64,000 nucleotides of DNA from Opitutaceae bacterium (GCA_028284235.1 JANQSC010000013.1:62001-126000), one strand, 5' to 3'; positions 52,860 through 63,210 are shown, counted from the stretch's first letter. Notes: generated by a model from the sequence alone, not told the origin. Numbers and translations are program-made.

Positions 52860-54947
52860 TCACTTCCCAGTGACCACAACCCCGGTATCTTCAATATTTT
52901 TGTGAGTACCGTTGAGTTCCGCGATATAAAAATCCGCGACTGGATCAGACGTGGAACTCTCATTAGAATACGTAGCGAATAGCGCTTTGCTCTTCTTGAA
53001 GTCGCCATACTCGAGAGAGCGTACGGCTGCTTCAAACTGGTTCAGTTTCTCTCTACTGTACATTGGCTCTTTCTCGGTGAAAATCTGATAAACAGACATC
53101 GGTCTTAGCGCGCCTTGAGGCCTGAACCTGCCGACAAACCTCGAATCAGCACTGAACTCGTCAGGAAGCAATTCCACCCCCGCCAAGACCTTCACTTTCA
53201 GCAGCTTGCACATTCCCTCTAAACGAGAGGCCATGTTCACGCAAGACCCTGTCACAGCGAAGTCAAACCGAGACTCAGACCCAATATTTCCAGCCGACAC
53301 CTTGCCAAAGGTCACACCTACACGGGTATTCAAGGTATCAAGAAAGACCTTCGTTGCGCCGGTAAGATCAACGATGTTCCTCGCCGCTATAAGAGCGCGA
53401 GGATCAAGCTCATCCTTGTACAACGTTTCAGGCCCGATACCCCAGGCGGCGATCACCGCATCTCCTTTGAATCCGACCACTATTCCCTCGTTGTCCACGA
53501 TTGTATCTACAATTAGGTTGTAGTATTTCTTAAGAGCCAGCAATGCGTCATTCGGATCCGCATCGAACATCTTTGACGAAAAGTCCGCCATATCGGTATA
53601 AAGCACCGTCGCATTGCACAGTTTGGGCTCAAGATTGTCACTCGTGTGCACTTTCTCCGCAATATGCCGAGGGAAGTACTGACACAACAAACTCAATTGC
53701 CTATCACTCGCTCGTTCCCTCTCCCGTTCCTTCAATGCGTGATCCTTCCAATCGCGAATCGACTTTCGCGAGATTTCCGAAAGCGCTGCAACGGGCAATA
53801 TAACGGCGGGCGCAATCATCCAATTGAAAACCAAGCCCAAGTAGTTAGCCAAGTATGGAAAAGCGAAATAGCTCAGCGGAATTCCAACAAATGCGCACAA
53901 CGCAATTCTTCGAACGGTTAGAATGGGTGAGTTCAAAAGTGCGCAAATCACAAAACTTAGGAAAAGGATGATCGGAATTTCAAAATAGAACGGGACGGAA
54001 CGAAGCCAATCTCCCCGCCTGTAGCATTCGTATAGATTCGCCTGCAACGCGACTCCAGAAATACGATCAGATTCTCCTACACCAAAAGGGAGGTTATAGG
54101 AGTCCTTAGTCGCTCCTGAGTAGCCAATACTCTGAGCGCCACCCACAAATACGACTTTGTCCCTGAGGATTTCCAGATTGACGCCATTCGATTCATTAAT
54201 CACATCGCGGTAAGCTAGAGTTACATCATCCAGTTCTTTACCTATTAGACTGTAGCGGAGCCAATGGCCATCCCCTCCCGGCGCTACTGCATTGTCAACC
54301 GATTCCTCAACCGCGAGCCACGCGAGTTTCTGGAATCCGAGGTGGTGGCCCTCTAGTCCAAACGCTCTTGGCAGAATACGGACTGCATTGTCGTCACTGA
54401 AGCTGTCTAGACCCACAATCCCCGCTGTAGTGCGATTCTCCGCGTTTTTATCTAAATCGGGAAATCGAGGCAAATCGACGAACACCTCGGAAAGCGTCGA
54501 TTGACACACGCTATAAGTTGTCGCTCCGAACAGCACTTTCTCGCTGCCTGAAAGTTGTTTCAAGAACTCGGAGAATGCCGCGTCCCCCCCAGTCGACTCG
54601 CAATTCGCGAATACGATGTCGAATACGATGAGACGCGGCTCGTATTCAAGTAGTTTTGCGACCAAGTCCAAATGCAAGCGCGTATCCCACGCGCAATTGC
54701 GAGAAGCTCCCTCCAGCTCCCTCGCAGACACATCGTCCATCTCGACAATCGCGTATCCAACCTCCCCAGAATCTCGATACATTACTCCGATTTGCTCGTC
54801 GTAGCAATACTCAAGCAAATCGCCCCACAACGGAGTCAGATATAGGGCTAGCGGTACGAGAGCTGTAATCGAAAACGGAAATTTCCGGTTCACGAAAAAG
54901 CTCATCAAGCGCGATCCAATTGAATTCTCTGTTACGCTCATACTCAT
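52860..54947 (-). CDS. CHASE2-domain class III nucleotide cyclase with atypical specificity residues
   Basis: A 695-residue membrane protein. TM1 is at about 23-45, an extracytoplasmic CHASE2 domain runs to ~320 (VEMDDVSARELEG; PRLIVFDIVFAN; VVFVGGAQSIGYSG), and three TM helices lie between 325 and 395. The cyclase domain is at ~445-620: metal Asp in YTDMADFSSKM (~449) and GFKGDAVIAAWG (~492), and transition-state Asn/Arg in GSCVNMASRLE (~562). The position usually holding the purine-selecting Lys (K.IGD) is Gly, and the usual Thr/Asp before IGD is Ala (FAVTGS). The last ~60 residues are helical and TPR-like. It overlaps the upstream FecR gene by 4 bp (ATGA). Confidence 0.88.
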   Translation of the reverse strand: MSMSVTENSIGSRLMSFFVNRKFPFSITALVPLALYLTPLWGDLLEYCYDEQIGVMYRDSGEVGYAIVEMDDVSARELEGASRNCAWDTRLHLDLVAKLLEYEPRLIVFDIVFANCESTGGDAAFSEFLKQLSGSEKVLFGATTYSVCQSTLSEVFVDLPRFPDLDKNAENRTTAGIVGLDSFSDDNAVRILPRAFGLEGHHLGFQKLAWLAVEESVDNAVAPGGDGHWLRYSLIGKELDDVTLAYRDVINESNGVNLEILRDKVVFVGGAQSIGYSGATKDSYNLPFGVGESDRISGVALQANLYECYRRGDWLRSVPFYFEIPIILFLSFVICALLNSPILTVRRIALCAFVGIPLSYFAFPYLANYLGLVFNWMIAPAVILPVAALSEISRKSIRDWKDHALKERERERASDRQLSLLCQYFPRHIAEKVHTSDNLEPKLCNATVLYTDMADFSSKMFDADPNDALLALKKYYNLIVDTIVDNEGIVVGFKGDAVIAAWGIGPETLYKDELDPRALIAARNIVDLTGATKVFLDTLNTRVGVTFGKVSAGNIGSESRFDFAVTGSCVNMASRLEGMCKLLKVKVLAGVELLPDEFSADSRFVGRFRPQGALRPMSVYQIFTEKEPMYSREKLNQFEAAVRSLEYGDFKKSKALFATYSNESSTSDPVADFYIAELNGTHKNIEDTGVVVTGK

Positions 54948-57900
54948 AAATTCAAGTTCACTTTTAATTGAATCGCCCGTTCTCCAGGAAAGTCTGGTGA
55001 ATCCGCTAATTGACTAAGCACGAGAGGCTCGTCGCCGATATTCAGCAAACCAGCCTCGAGTTCGTACCTTTGATTCTCGGAGCGATAACCTATACGAATG
55101 TCATTAATGAGTGCAGACCCTTCTCCCAAATTCACTGCGACGCTCCTGTCCGAATGACCAACTAGGCTAGTTGCCAAATCAACGTAGAATCCTGTCGGGA
55201 GGTTGTAAGTCAAATTGAAGCGATTAAACCAGCTGTCGGAACCAAACTGCTGTCGACTTAGTTCGGATACGTCGCTCGGGACATTGATATAGTCCCAGCG
55301 AGCGCGTCTTTTAACCCAGTCGGATGAAACGCTCAAGGTCCATCGATCCCTCAAGAGATACTGAATTGCCAACACGTATTCGCTTTCACGAAAAGCCAGC
55401 TCAACCTCTTCCTGAGTCGGACGCGCAAAAAACTCGGGCGCAAATCGGGTAAACAGACCGAAGCTCTCGTCTGATATCGATCTTCGATCAAAAACATCGA
55501 GAGCTATTCTCAATCGCCTACTGGGTGAGTAAATTGTGGATACGCCTGAAATTTCATGCCTTTGCCCTGCGACTGATCCGAACACCGACTCGGGCAGGAG
55601 CGATCTGAAAGTCTGCTGAAGTCCCGCGATCTGCGTTGGCTCCAACTGATACGACTCATCGAGACTCACCCCGCCAAAGGACTGCGAGTAAATCGCTTGA
55701 ATCGAAAGCTCATCTTCGAACCGATACACCAAGCCCAATTTGGGAGACAACCGCCGGTCCTTTTTATTGCCGCTTAAGATAGGAGGTTGTCGAAAATTCA
55801 CGGGATACTCCATTTCGGCATAGTTGAATCCAATTGTCGGCTTAACTTGGCTGTTCCATTTCCATGAGTAGTAGCCATAGGCTTCTTTTCGGCTCATCGA
55901 AGCGATCGCCGATTGCCGAGAAACAGGATCCGATTCAAAGAATCCGGAAAATGTATCGTCCCATAGATCGAGCGCTTCACTGGTTCGAAACTCCCCATCT
56001 TGAACTCGAGCGCCAAGGATGGCTTCATGATAATTCGATTCGAAAATGCGCTGAAGCTCGAGAAAACGAACGTCGATTTCCGTCGCGAGGCGACGGTTCA
56101 TAGGGATCGCAAGATCAAACAACTGGATCGGTTCACCTCCTTGGTTTGTTATAAACCGCGTCGAAGGCACAGTTCCATCGGCCAAGTAGCTCGTGTCCTG
56201 CTGACCCGCAATCAGCAATACTCTACCAGAATCGTTGAACGTTCGGCTGTACCCAAAAAGCGCATTCGGTCCGCTATTCTCATCGATCGTTCCTATAAAG
56301 CGTGCCTCTGATCCACCACCGAGAACCAGATCGTTTTCCACGATTGAATCAATGTCGTTGAGTTGCAGGAAGTAAGTCTCGTTGTAGTTGCGTTCGTAGC
56401 GCAAACGCGCGTTGTGCTCGGTCGATTGAGAACCCTCGCCTTCGAAGAGCCCGTCAAAACGACGATCCTCGAAGTCATATGAATAACTAAGCCGACTGCC
56501 TAGGTCTCCATAGAAACTTCCCCGAGTTTGCTTGAGAGAGTCCGAGCGATAGGAGAATTCCAAATTGGCCCCGTACTTCGATCGCCTCAGCAATGGCGAA
56601 TACTCCCTCAACGAGGCATGCTGGGGAAGCACTTCCGATCCAAACGGAGCGAGTAAGTTCGCTAGCAATTGCTCGCTTCGCCAAGCCGTGTCGAAACGTA
56701 AAAGCAATCTATCCTGATCCCTCAAAGCGTCGAAGCTATTCGCAAGAAAGAGATGAGCTCCAACGCTACCATAGGAATCGGTAACGGCGAGCGAAGACTC
56801 CCTCAATGCCCATTCCTCCAGTCCCGCTTCTTCAAAAATCGACGCAATATTCGACTGCCAAACCGAGTTGTCCAAACGCAGTAGCCGCTCGCTCCTAAAT
56901 AAACTTCGATTCTCGTTGCGCGCAATCGAATCCCGCAAGTCGAGTATCGCGCTATTGACGCTATTTGAATCTCTGTTAGTCAGCGATCGATAGAAGTAGC
57001 CTACAGGATCCCGAGGATCCAACTCGATCACCGCGTTCAATTCCTTCACCGCTAGGCCAATCTCCCCGATTCGTCTCCAAGCTTCAGACAAGTATATTCG
57101 CGGAACCGTTTCGTTTGGAGCGTTTGAGGCGGCTTTCAACAGGTCCGACACTCCGCGGTTCCGCCCATTCGCATCTGAAGCGCTAGCAAATTCCAGCAGA
57201 CCTTTGGCGATCCAGACATCGGGATTGTTAGGCGCCGCGATCGCGGCTGCCTCTAGTCGATCCAAAGATACACCCGCGTTTTTCACTCCAGACAAAATCG
57301 ACTTGAGAGCGATCGCTTGCGGCAATTCGCCGGACAATTCGAGAGCGTCCTCCAGGGCAATAGTTGCCTGTTCCCGCAGCCCTTGATAGCTGAGCAGCTC
57401 CGCATAGCGAAAACGTGGGAAACCCGCTTCGGGATACAACTCGATCGCGGTCAGCGCGCTCGCGACCGCCGCATCCAAATCGCCGTCCTTTTGCTGAGCG
57501 TATGAATAGGCGAGCCATTCCGAGCCTGAACTAGGCTGGAAGGGGTAGATCGATTCGCAATTCTCGTCCGCTAACTTGTCGCCGCGGACGAAATCGACAA
57601 GGAACACCAGAGCGTCCCGTTCGGGATCGCCACAAGGCAAAGCGAGAATCCTGTCGATCGCCTCACCGTATCGGCCAAACGAGAGCATTAATGTCGCCGC
57701 CAACTTGGAAACCCAATGCGGATCCGTGGTCAAATTGCCCGCGCCCTCCTTTTTTTCAAAGTCGAGAAAGTGAGCGTACGCCCCGCCGAGGTCGCCCGCT
57801 CTGTATTCCTGGAGAGACTTGTTTAGTGACGCGTCACCGAATTCCAATGACACTGGAAAAGACACGATCGGCGGGTAGTACATAAACCACCTAAGCTGCG

Positions 57901-58639
57901 CTCCAACGACTTCCACCCGGGTTGGCCCCGTAACCACGTCGTCTTTAATCTTTATCTTCTGCAATGCCCCTACCGGGATAACTGAGTCAGCCGGCGCGCT
58001 GTCCAACGGCCCGCCGTAGGTCAATTTGTTAGTTGAAAGATCGATAGTCGCCAGACCATCGATAACCGAGATTTCCACATCGCGTGGCCCATTCACTTCA
58101 ACCACGAACGACGTCCCTTTGATCGAGGCTTCATAAGCGCCAACCACAATGCTCAGCGTCCTGTCGGCAACTCGCTTGAAAATCTGCACGATCCCGTCGG
58201 AAACAACCAGGGAATCGCCCTTGTCTTCCGGAAACGTCAGCGAACCGAACTTCCTTATCGTGAATATTTGAGGGTTCTTTTTGCCGTTTTCCTCAACTTC
58301 GACTACCGCAGTCCCTCCTTTGGAGCTTACGTTAGTCCCGCCAAATATTTTTTCCCCATTCGGATCCACACCCTGATGGACAGTAAGGTGGTAAACACCA
58401 ACATCCCCTTCCTTTTTAACAGAGCCCGGGTATTTCAGCTCCATACTGTCTTGCCCCGCCACTCGCTCAGGACTGGCTGAAATCAGTAGACCTAGAAGAC
58501 ACAACAATCCAGTACGAAGGAGCGCAGGAGGTGTTCTTCTAACACGCAAGCGAACCACCCGTTCCGCCCATCCCAAAATCAGGTGATGGTCACTAGTCCG
58601 CAACGCTCTCAATCTCCAGCCAGAAAAACGTTGCTTCAA
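54944..58639 (-). CDS. FecR-domain / TPR / outer-membrane beta-barrel fusion protein
   Basis: A 1,231-residue protein with signal peptide core LLRTGLLCLLGLLISASPERVAG. A FecR-like domain spans about 85-240 (VSDGIVQIFKRV; YEASIKGTSFVVEVNGPRDVEISVIDGLATI). TPR repeats run about 290-640 (AVASALTAIELYPEAGFPRFRYAELL). From about 680 to the end the alternating aromatic strands and the final strand ERAIQLKVNLNL indicate an outer-membrane barrel. The start is uncertain: the ATG at 58639 overlaps the upstream gene by 47 bp, and a GTG at 58558 is an alternative. Co-transcribed with the CHASE2 cyclase, it is likely the periplasmic/outer-membrane sensor arm of that module. Confidence 0.8.
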   Translation of the reverse strand: MKQRFSGWRLRALRTSDHHLILGWAERVVRLRVRRTPPALLRTGLLCLLGLLISASPERVAGQDSMELKYPGSVKKEGDVGVYHLTVHQGVDPNGEKIFGGTNVSSKGGTAVVEVEENGKKNPQIFTIRKFGSLTFPEDKGDSLVVSDGIVQIFKRVADRTLSIVVGAYEASIKGTSFVVEVNGPRDVEISVIDGLATIDLSTNKLTYGGPLDSAPADSVIPVGALQKIKIKDDVVTGPTRVEVVGAQLRWFMYYPPIVSFPVSLEFGDASLNKSLQEYRAGDLGGAYAHFLDFEKKEGAGNLTTDPHWVSKLAATLMLSFGRYGEAIDRILALPCGDPERDALVFLVDFVRGDKLADENCESIYPFQPSSGSEWLAYSYAQQKDGDLDAAVASALTAIELYPEAGFPRFRYAELLSYQGLREQATIALEDALELSGELPQAIALKSILSGVKNAGVSLDRLEAAAIAAPNNPDVWIAKGLLEFASASDANGRNRGVSDLLKAASNAPNETVPRIYLSEAWRRIGEIGLAVKELNAVIELDPRDPVGYFYRSLTNRDSNSVNSAILDLRDSIARNENRSLFRSERLLRLDNSVWQSNIASIFEEAGLEEWALRESSLAVTDSYGSVGAHLFLANSFDALRDQDRLLLRFDTAWRSEQLLANLLAPFGSEVLPQHASLREYSPLLRRSKYGANLEFSYRSDSLKQTRGSFYGDLGSRLSYSYDFEDRRFDGLFEGEGSQSTEHNARLRYERNYNETYFLQLNDIDSIVENDLVLGGGSEARFIGTIDENSGPNALFGYSRTFNDSGRVLLIAGQQDTSYLADGTVPSTRFITNQGGEPIQLFDLAIPMNRRLATEIDVRFLELQRIFESNYHEAILGARVQDGEFRTSEALDLWDDTFSGFFESDPVSRQSAIASMSRKEAYGYYSWKWNSQVKPTIGFNYAEMEYPVNFRQPPILSGNKKDRRLSPKLGLVYRFEDELSIQAIYSQSFGGVSLDESYQLEPTQIAGLQQTFRSLLPESVFGSVAGQRHEISGVSTIYSPSRRLRIALDVFDRRSISDESFGLFTRFAPEFFARPTQEEVELAFRESEYVLAIQYLLRDRWTLSVSSDWVKRRARWDYINVPSDVSELSRQQFGSDSWFNRFNLTYNLPTGFYVDLATSLVGHSDRSVAVNLGEGSALINDIRIGYRSENQRYELEAGLLNIGDEPLVLSQLADSPDFPGERAIQLKVNLNL

Positions 58640-61271
58640 GCGCGCTCAATGGAGACTCCACCAAGAATTTGAATCGCTTCGACCCGTCCACCAGCGTCTC
58701 AACCCCAACCGATTCGGAAAACGCGATCTCGCTCGATCCATCGTCGCCTTCCCCGACCTGAGACAAATCGCCACTTGAACGAAGCCTCAACCGATACGAG
58801 CTTTCATCGACGAGACCTGCGCGAACGTAGACCCACACATAGCAATAACCGCTATCCGCCTGCGATACCTGGATCCGCGGCTCCAATACGTCCCAGTACT
58901 CGACCTCAACATCCACCACGTTTGGATTCCCTTCCTCGTCCCGTTGAGTCGGTAGATTTATATCAATCGGAAAAGGCGCATCGTATCCAAATACCGGAGC
59001 AAACTCCACCTCCCAAGGACCCGGAAGCACTCCAATTGGCGTATCTGGAGCGATCCAGAATTCATCAACCGTCACACCGCCATACATCAAGCTAGCCGGT
59101 ACTACCTCTCCGGCAAGACGCCATCCCGCTTTAGTCGGCGCATCACCCAGAAATCTGACGGTTAAGGCAGGAGCAGTGTCCCCACTAAATTCACCTGCAT
59201 AGGGAAATCCCGATAGATCCGTATATCCATCGTAAATATAAAACTCAAGGCAGCGATTCGCGTGCCATTCCCGTTCACGTAAGCAGATGCTCCAGTCGCT
59301 CAAAAGAATCTCGCTGCTCTGCAAAGTCCACTCGTCATTCGAGAGGAAAATCCCAAATTCGGATTCGTTAAACTCACTGTCCTCTAGGAAAATATAAATC
59401 TGGCGATTCACGCTGGTAGACTCGGTGTTGCAGATCTCAAGCGCGATATGATCGTCTATCCCGCCGACTTCCACAGTTCCCAATTGAATGAAATCAGGAT
59501 CGTCGGGAGGAAATTCCCGAGGAGCTCGCGGGGCTCCTTCTTCGTTATTATAGTATCCGACTCGCACGATCTCCCCCTCCTTCAAGCGTCCATCGTAAGC
59601 AGATCGGTAGGTGAGCCCGCCGTCGTGTATCCAGATTCGATATTGTTCCTGACACTCGTAGTCAACCTGCAGCTCCAAGTCATCATCAGGATCGAGAAAT
59701 ACCGAGTCGAACGTGGGCAACTCAAAGCGATCGATCTGCCTGAAGCGAATATCCCAGTCCCCCGGAAGCAACGCTACCTTCTCGCCAGACTCCACCCACT
59801 TGCCATCAATGCCATCCGGGTCCGGAGCAAGGTCCAATGTCCACGCGCTTCCTTCGACCGGCGTCATATTAATTGTCAAACCCGGAACACCGGCCCCCAC
59901 CGGAGCGTCTGCAAACGGAAACCCCGCATTGCCCGCCCCGTCGTACAGGATTAATCGAGTACATCGCTCCCTGTCTCGGGCTCTTAGACATTCCATAGCT
60001 TCGTCGAGCCAAATTGTGAGCGCTTCGGCCAAGACCCAATTATCGCTGGACAAGCCGATATACCCCTGTGTCCCCGTACCCAAATCGTCGAAGAACACCA
60101 CTAGCTGCGGTGGAGATGCGTCATTCAGAATAGGAACATTCCCCTCGAAAATGAAAGATACCTGAGCGCCGCCAGAGCTAACTGTAGTCGATGACTTTAA
60201 GATCACGAAACTAGAATCTTCCGTTGGATCGTATTCATCGAAATAGCTACTGCTTCCCGCAGGAATGCCATTCTTAAAATACCCCAAAACGACCGTGTCT
60301 CCACCTTTCAAACTTCCATCCGAAACACTCCGGTACGTGTGCCCGCCCGACTCCACGGAAATCGAAGCGAAAACTGAGCGCTCTGGAAACTCGAGATTCA
60401 AAAAGAAGGCGCCGGAGCCGAACGATTCACTATCTATCGCGATCCAATAGGTCTCGCCCTCGGTCGCGGCGAACGACAATCGACTGAACTCGCCTTCGTC
60501 GTCCGAGTTGCTCGACGCCACTAATGGAAAATCGAAAAAAGGAGATCCGGTATAAACTGCCAGCGCCGTTTGGAATTCACTGCCAATCGTATCAAGAAAG
60601 ACATCGCCATCCTCGGGAGCCGTCCACTTATACCATACGGAACGATTCGGAGTTGAATTCCCCCCATGGGCAGGTTCGCCGGGCTCGGAGGACGCGCCAT
60701 CATTGAAATTCGAAAGGTGGATTGACTCTCCCTTTTCTACGAACAGTCCAATCGCATCCGCTACATTGTCCGCTACAGGGGAGTCAAAGGAGACATTCAA
60801 AATTGCCGAACCCACTCGATCCGAATATCCATCTACCGCAATCCAGTACGTCTCCCCCAACTCGGCGAAAAAGAACGTTTTGCTCTCAAAGAAACTGCTC
60901 TCGCTGGAGTCATCGTTACTCGCAATTTCCAGAAAGTCGGAAAACGCGGTTCCCGAGTAAATGGCCAACACCGTGTCAAAACCGCTCCCAAACGTGTCCA
61001 CCGTTGCGGAACCACTTACAGTCGGCGTCCACTTGAACCAAATCGAATTGAGCGGCGTCGCGTTGGAAGCGTGATTGGGCTCGCCCGCCTCGCCCGTTGC
61101 GGACGCAATCGATATCGGCGACGATGAATAAACCCCTGAGTTTAAAACCACCTCCAACGCATCGGAGATGTCATCGTTGCCGTAGGTCAAGCCGATCGAA
61201 CAGCAGATTATCACCGACGCGACCCCTGACAAAAACGCTCTTTTAAAATTCCCGAACACTTCGCAATTCAA
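58593..61271 (-). CDS. Secreted protein with two PPC (pre-peptidase C-terminal-like) domains
   Basis: An 892-residue protein with signal peptide (FLSGVASVIICCSIGLTYG). Two PPC-like domains are visible: SNATPLNSIWFKWTPTVSGSATVDTFGSGFDTVLAIYSG and GNSTPNRSVWYKWTAPEDGDVFLDTIGSEFQTALAVYTG (each in part). Downstream are two copies of a duplicated unit beginning GGHTYRSVSDGSLKGGDTVVLGYF and GGLTYRSAYDGRLKEGEIVRVGYY. The C-terminus is a small beta domain. It is the first gene of the operon with the FecR/barrel protein and the CHASE2 cyclase. Confidence 0.78.
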   Translation of the reverse strand: MNCEVFGNFKRAFLSGVASVIICCSIGLTYGNDDISDALEVVLNSGVYSSSPISIASATGEAGEPNHASNATPLNSIWFKWTPTVSGSATVDTFGSGFDTVLAIYSGTAFSDFLEIASNDDSSESSFFESKTFFFAELGETYWIAVDGYSDRVGSAILNVSFDSPVADNVADAIGLFVEKGESIHLSNFNDGASSEPGEPAHGGNSTPNRSVWYKWTAPEDGDVFLDTIGSEFQTALAVYTGSPFFDFPLVASSNSDDEGEFSRLSFAATEGETYWIAIDSESFGSGAFFLNLEFPERSVFASISVESGGHTYRSVSDGSLKGGDTVVLGYFKNGIPAGSSSYFDEYDPTEDSSFVILKSSTTVSSGGAQVSFIFEGNVPILNDASPPQLVVFFDDLGTGTQGYIGLSSDNWVLAEALTIWLDEAMECLRARDRERCTRLILYDGAGNAGFPFADAPVGAGVPGLTINMTPVEGSAWTLDLAPDPDGIDGKWVESGEKVALLPGDWDIRFRQIDRFELPTFDSVFLDPDDDLELQVDYECQEQYRIWIHDGGLTYRSAYDGRLKEGEIVRVGYYNNEEGAPRAPREFPPDDPDFIQLGTVEVGGIDDHIALEICNTESTSVNRQIYIFLEDSEFNESEFGIFLSNDEWTLQSSEILLSDWSICLREREWHANRCLEFYIYDGYTDLSGFPYAGEFSGDTAPALTVRFLGDAPTKAGWRLAGEVVPASLMYGGVTVDEFWIAPDTPIGVLPGPWEVEFAPVFGYDAPFPIDINLPTQRDEEGNPNVVDVEVEYWDVLEPRIQVSQADSGYCYVWVYVRAGLVDESSYRLRLRSSGDLSQVGEGDDGSSEIAFSESVGVETLVDGSKRFKFLVESPLSALEATFFWLEIESVAD

Positions 61272-61414
61272 TCAAACGCGCGCCAGGAGAATCCAATAGA
61301 CAACTCCGACTCTCAGCTACTAAGTACAATGCGCATCGAAACGACTCCATATGAAATCAAGAGTGAACACCGGAAGGCGCGCGGGGTCAGGTTACCATCT
61401 ATCACTCGAAGCAC

Positions 61415-61451
61415 ACACCCCACAGATTACGTAATTTTATCAAAAAGGCGT
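61415..61451 (+). repeat. 37-bp dispersed repeat, copy C
   Basis: ACACCCCACAGATTACGTAA and the A/T-rich half ending CAAAAAGGCGT. It lies 49-85 bp upstream of the GTG start of the ACP phosphodiesterase-like gene. Confidence 0.6.
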
Positions 61452-61499
61452 CGATCGCCTCCATTTCACTTTCTTGCAACCGCTACTTTCCACTTTTTC

Positions 61500-62078
61500 G
61501 TGAATCTCCTATCCCACGCCCTCCTGTCACGCTCCGAAAACGACGACGTACTTACCGTCAACGTTCTGTGGGACTTTCTCGGCAAGGAGTTGCGACGCGA
61601 CCCGAGACCTTTCGTTCGCCGCGGAGCTGCCATTCACAAGACCATCGATCGCGAAACGGATACGTCCGACGAATTCAAACGCGCCCTCAATCTCGTATCC
61701 AGCGCACGAAACCGCGTATCCAGCGTCGTCGTCGACATCGCGTTCGACTACGCCCTGTCGCAAGACTGGGAATACTACAGCGACGAAGATCGCCTCGCGC
61801 TTTACGAACACCTGTACGACCGCATGGAGGGAGCCGCGCCGTCCATCAGCGCCCGCGCGGTCGAACTCGTCGCCCGCATGCGCCAGCGCAACTGGTTTAA
61901 AGCCTATGGCGATCCCCACGGGATCCACAGAGTGTTTCTGGGAATCGCAAGCCAGCGCCCTTGCCTCGCTTTGCTCGCTGGAGCCGAAACCGAAGTCATT
62001 CGCAATGCGGCCAGCTACACCCAACTAATGCGTTCATTGTATCCAAAAATTGACTTCTCGCTGTCAAACCTGCGCTAG
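61500..62078 (+). CDS. acpH: ACP phosphodiesterase-like protein (AcpH family)
   Basis: The GTG at 61500 ([10 protein letters not shown]) fits the family N-terminus (MNFLAHLYLS); the open frame extends upstream to 61329 but that part includes a repeat. The core shows [32 protein letters not shown], and [35 protein letters not shown] (in part). The usual DH pair in the D.F.DH.L motif reads DYAL, so one conserved His is Tyr. At 192 residues the length is normal. The family removes or remodels the phosphopantetheine arm of acyl carrier protein. It converges on pspF with a 15-bp overlap. Confidence 0.75.
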   Translation: MNLLSHALLSRSENDDVLTVNVLWDFLGKELRRDPRPFVRRGAAIHKTIDRETDTSDEFKRALNLVSSARNRVSSVVVDIAFDYALSQDWEYYSDEDRLALYEHLYDRMEGAAPSISARAVELVARMRQRNWFKAYGDPHGIHRVFLGIASQRPCLALLAGAETEVIRNAASYTQLMRSLYPKIDFSLSNLR

Positions 62079-63092
62079 CAAGTCTTTGTATTTCCGATAC
62101 AACGCCCGAAACTGATGATAGGTCAGTCCTAGTTTCTCCGCCGCCGCGCTCTGCCGATTGCGTGACGCGCTCAACGCTTCGCGCAATCGTCGAATCTCCA
62201 ATTCCTTGATCTCGTCGGAAAGTGAACGAACGGCGCTTGGAGCGTCCTCCGACCTCACTTCCGCATCTCCCTCGCCCTCCTCGCGATCCGCGTACGGGTT
62301 GGAGAACGGGTTGAACTCAATATCGCTAATCACATCGGCGCCGCTTCGATAAACCGAGCGCTCCACCACGTTCTTCAATTCGCGAATATTTCCCGGCCAA
62401 CCATACCGTTCGATTTTTCGCTCGGCGCTCGCCGAAAACGTCGGGGCTTCGTCGCGACCGAGTTCATGGGCCATCTGCGCCGCGAAATGTCGGGCCAAAT
62501 ACAGTATATCTTCTTTCCGGGCCCGCAGGGGGGGAAGATAGAGCACTTCGAACGAAAGGCGGTCCAGCAGGTCGTCCTTGAACGTGCCCGCCTTGACCAT
62601 TGCCGGCAAATCCGCGTTGGTCGCCCCGACAATTCGAGCGTCCACCTGAATCGAGTCCGAACTCCCCAGTCGCTCGAACGAACGGTATTCCACCGCCCGT
62701 AAGACCTTTTCCTGTATCGGAATCGAGACGAGACCGATCTCGTCCAAAAACAAGGTCCCGCCCTCCGCCAGTTCAAACCGCCCCATGCGCCGTTCGCTCG
62801 CGCCCGTAAACGCCCCCTTCTCGTGCCCGAAAAGCTCCGACTCGAGCACCGATTCCGACAAAGCCGCGCAATTCAAGGCCACAAGCGGCCCCTCCCATCG
62901 TTCCGACAAGAAATGCAGACGGCTCGCCGCCAGCTCCTTGCCCGTTCCCCGCTCGCCAATGATCAACACAGGCCGCTCCACCTTCGCCACACGCGATAAA
63001 TCCTCCTGAAACTCCAAAAACGCCTCCGACACGCCAATCGCGTCCGGCAAGTTTCGAGGCTGATACAACGCATCTTCTTGGTGATTTTCCAT
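62064..63092 (-). CDS. pspF: PspF-type sigma-54 enhancer-binding activator
   Basis: The start at 63092 ([20 protein letters not shown]) is preferred; an ATG at 63107 adds 5 residues. An AAA+ domain without a receiver: Walker A GERGTGKE, the sigma-54 loop GAFTGA, Walker [11 protein letters not shown], and [18 protein letters not shown]. The C-terminal FIS-type HTH reads [33 protein letters not shown] (in part). There is no N-terminal sensory domain, as for PspF. It is divergent from pspA with sigma-54 promoter elements between, the classic arrangement. Confidence 0.88.
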   Translation of the reverse strand: MENHQEDALYQPRNLPDAIGVSEAFLEFQEDLSRVAKVERPVLIIGERGTGKELAASRLHFLSERWEGPLVALNCAALSESVLESELFGHEKGAFTGASERRMGRFELAEGGTLFLDEIGLVSIPIQEKVLRAVEYRSFERLGSSDSIQVDARIVGATNADLPAMVKAGTFKDDLLDRLSFEVLYLPPLRARKEDILYLARHFAAQMAHELGRDEAPTFSASAERKIERYGWPGNIRELKNVVERSVYRSGADVISDIEFNPFSNPYADREEGEGDAEVRSEDAPSAVRSLSDEIKELEIRRLREALSASRNRQSAAAEKLGLTYHQFRALYRKYKDLLAQV

Positions 63093-63110
63093 GGTTAATA
63101 AACCCACTAT

Positions 63111-63161
63111 TTGGTTTTTTTAACCAATTTCAATCTCTAAAAATCGCCACAGAAAAGTGGC
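63111..63161. promoter_or_regulatory. Two inverted repeats, candidate PspF upstream activating sites
   Basis: TTGGTT-N5-AACCAA (63111-63127) and GCCAC-N6-GTGGC (63146-63161) lie 50-100 bp upstream of the sigma-54-like promoter, the distance expected for enhancer-binding activator sites. Binding is inferred. Confidence 0.45.
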
Positions 63162-63210
63162 TAATTTTTTATTTATTTGAATACCAATACCTTACAACTT
63201 TTCCAAAAAC

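Noticed and set aside
52305..54947. Canonical Pycsar operon
   Set aside because: The genes are convergent and the cyclase is a large CHASE2 membrane protein in an operon with FecR and PPC genes, so only a loose link is reported as a finding.
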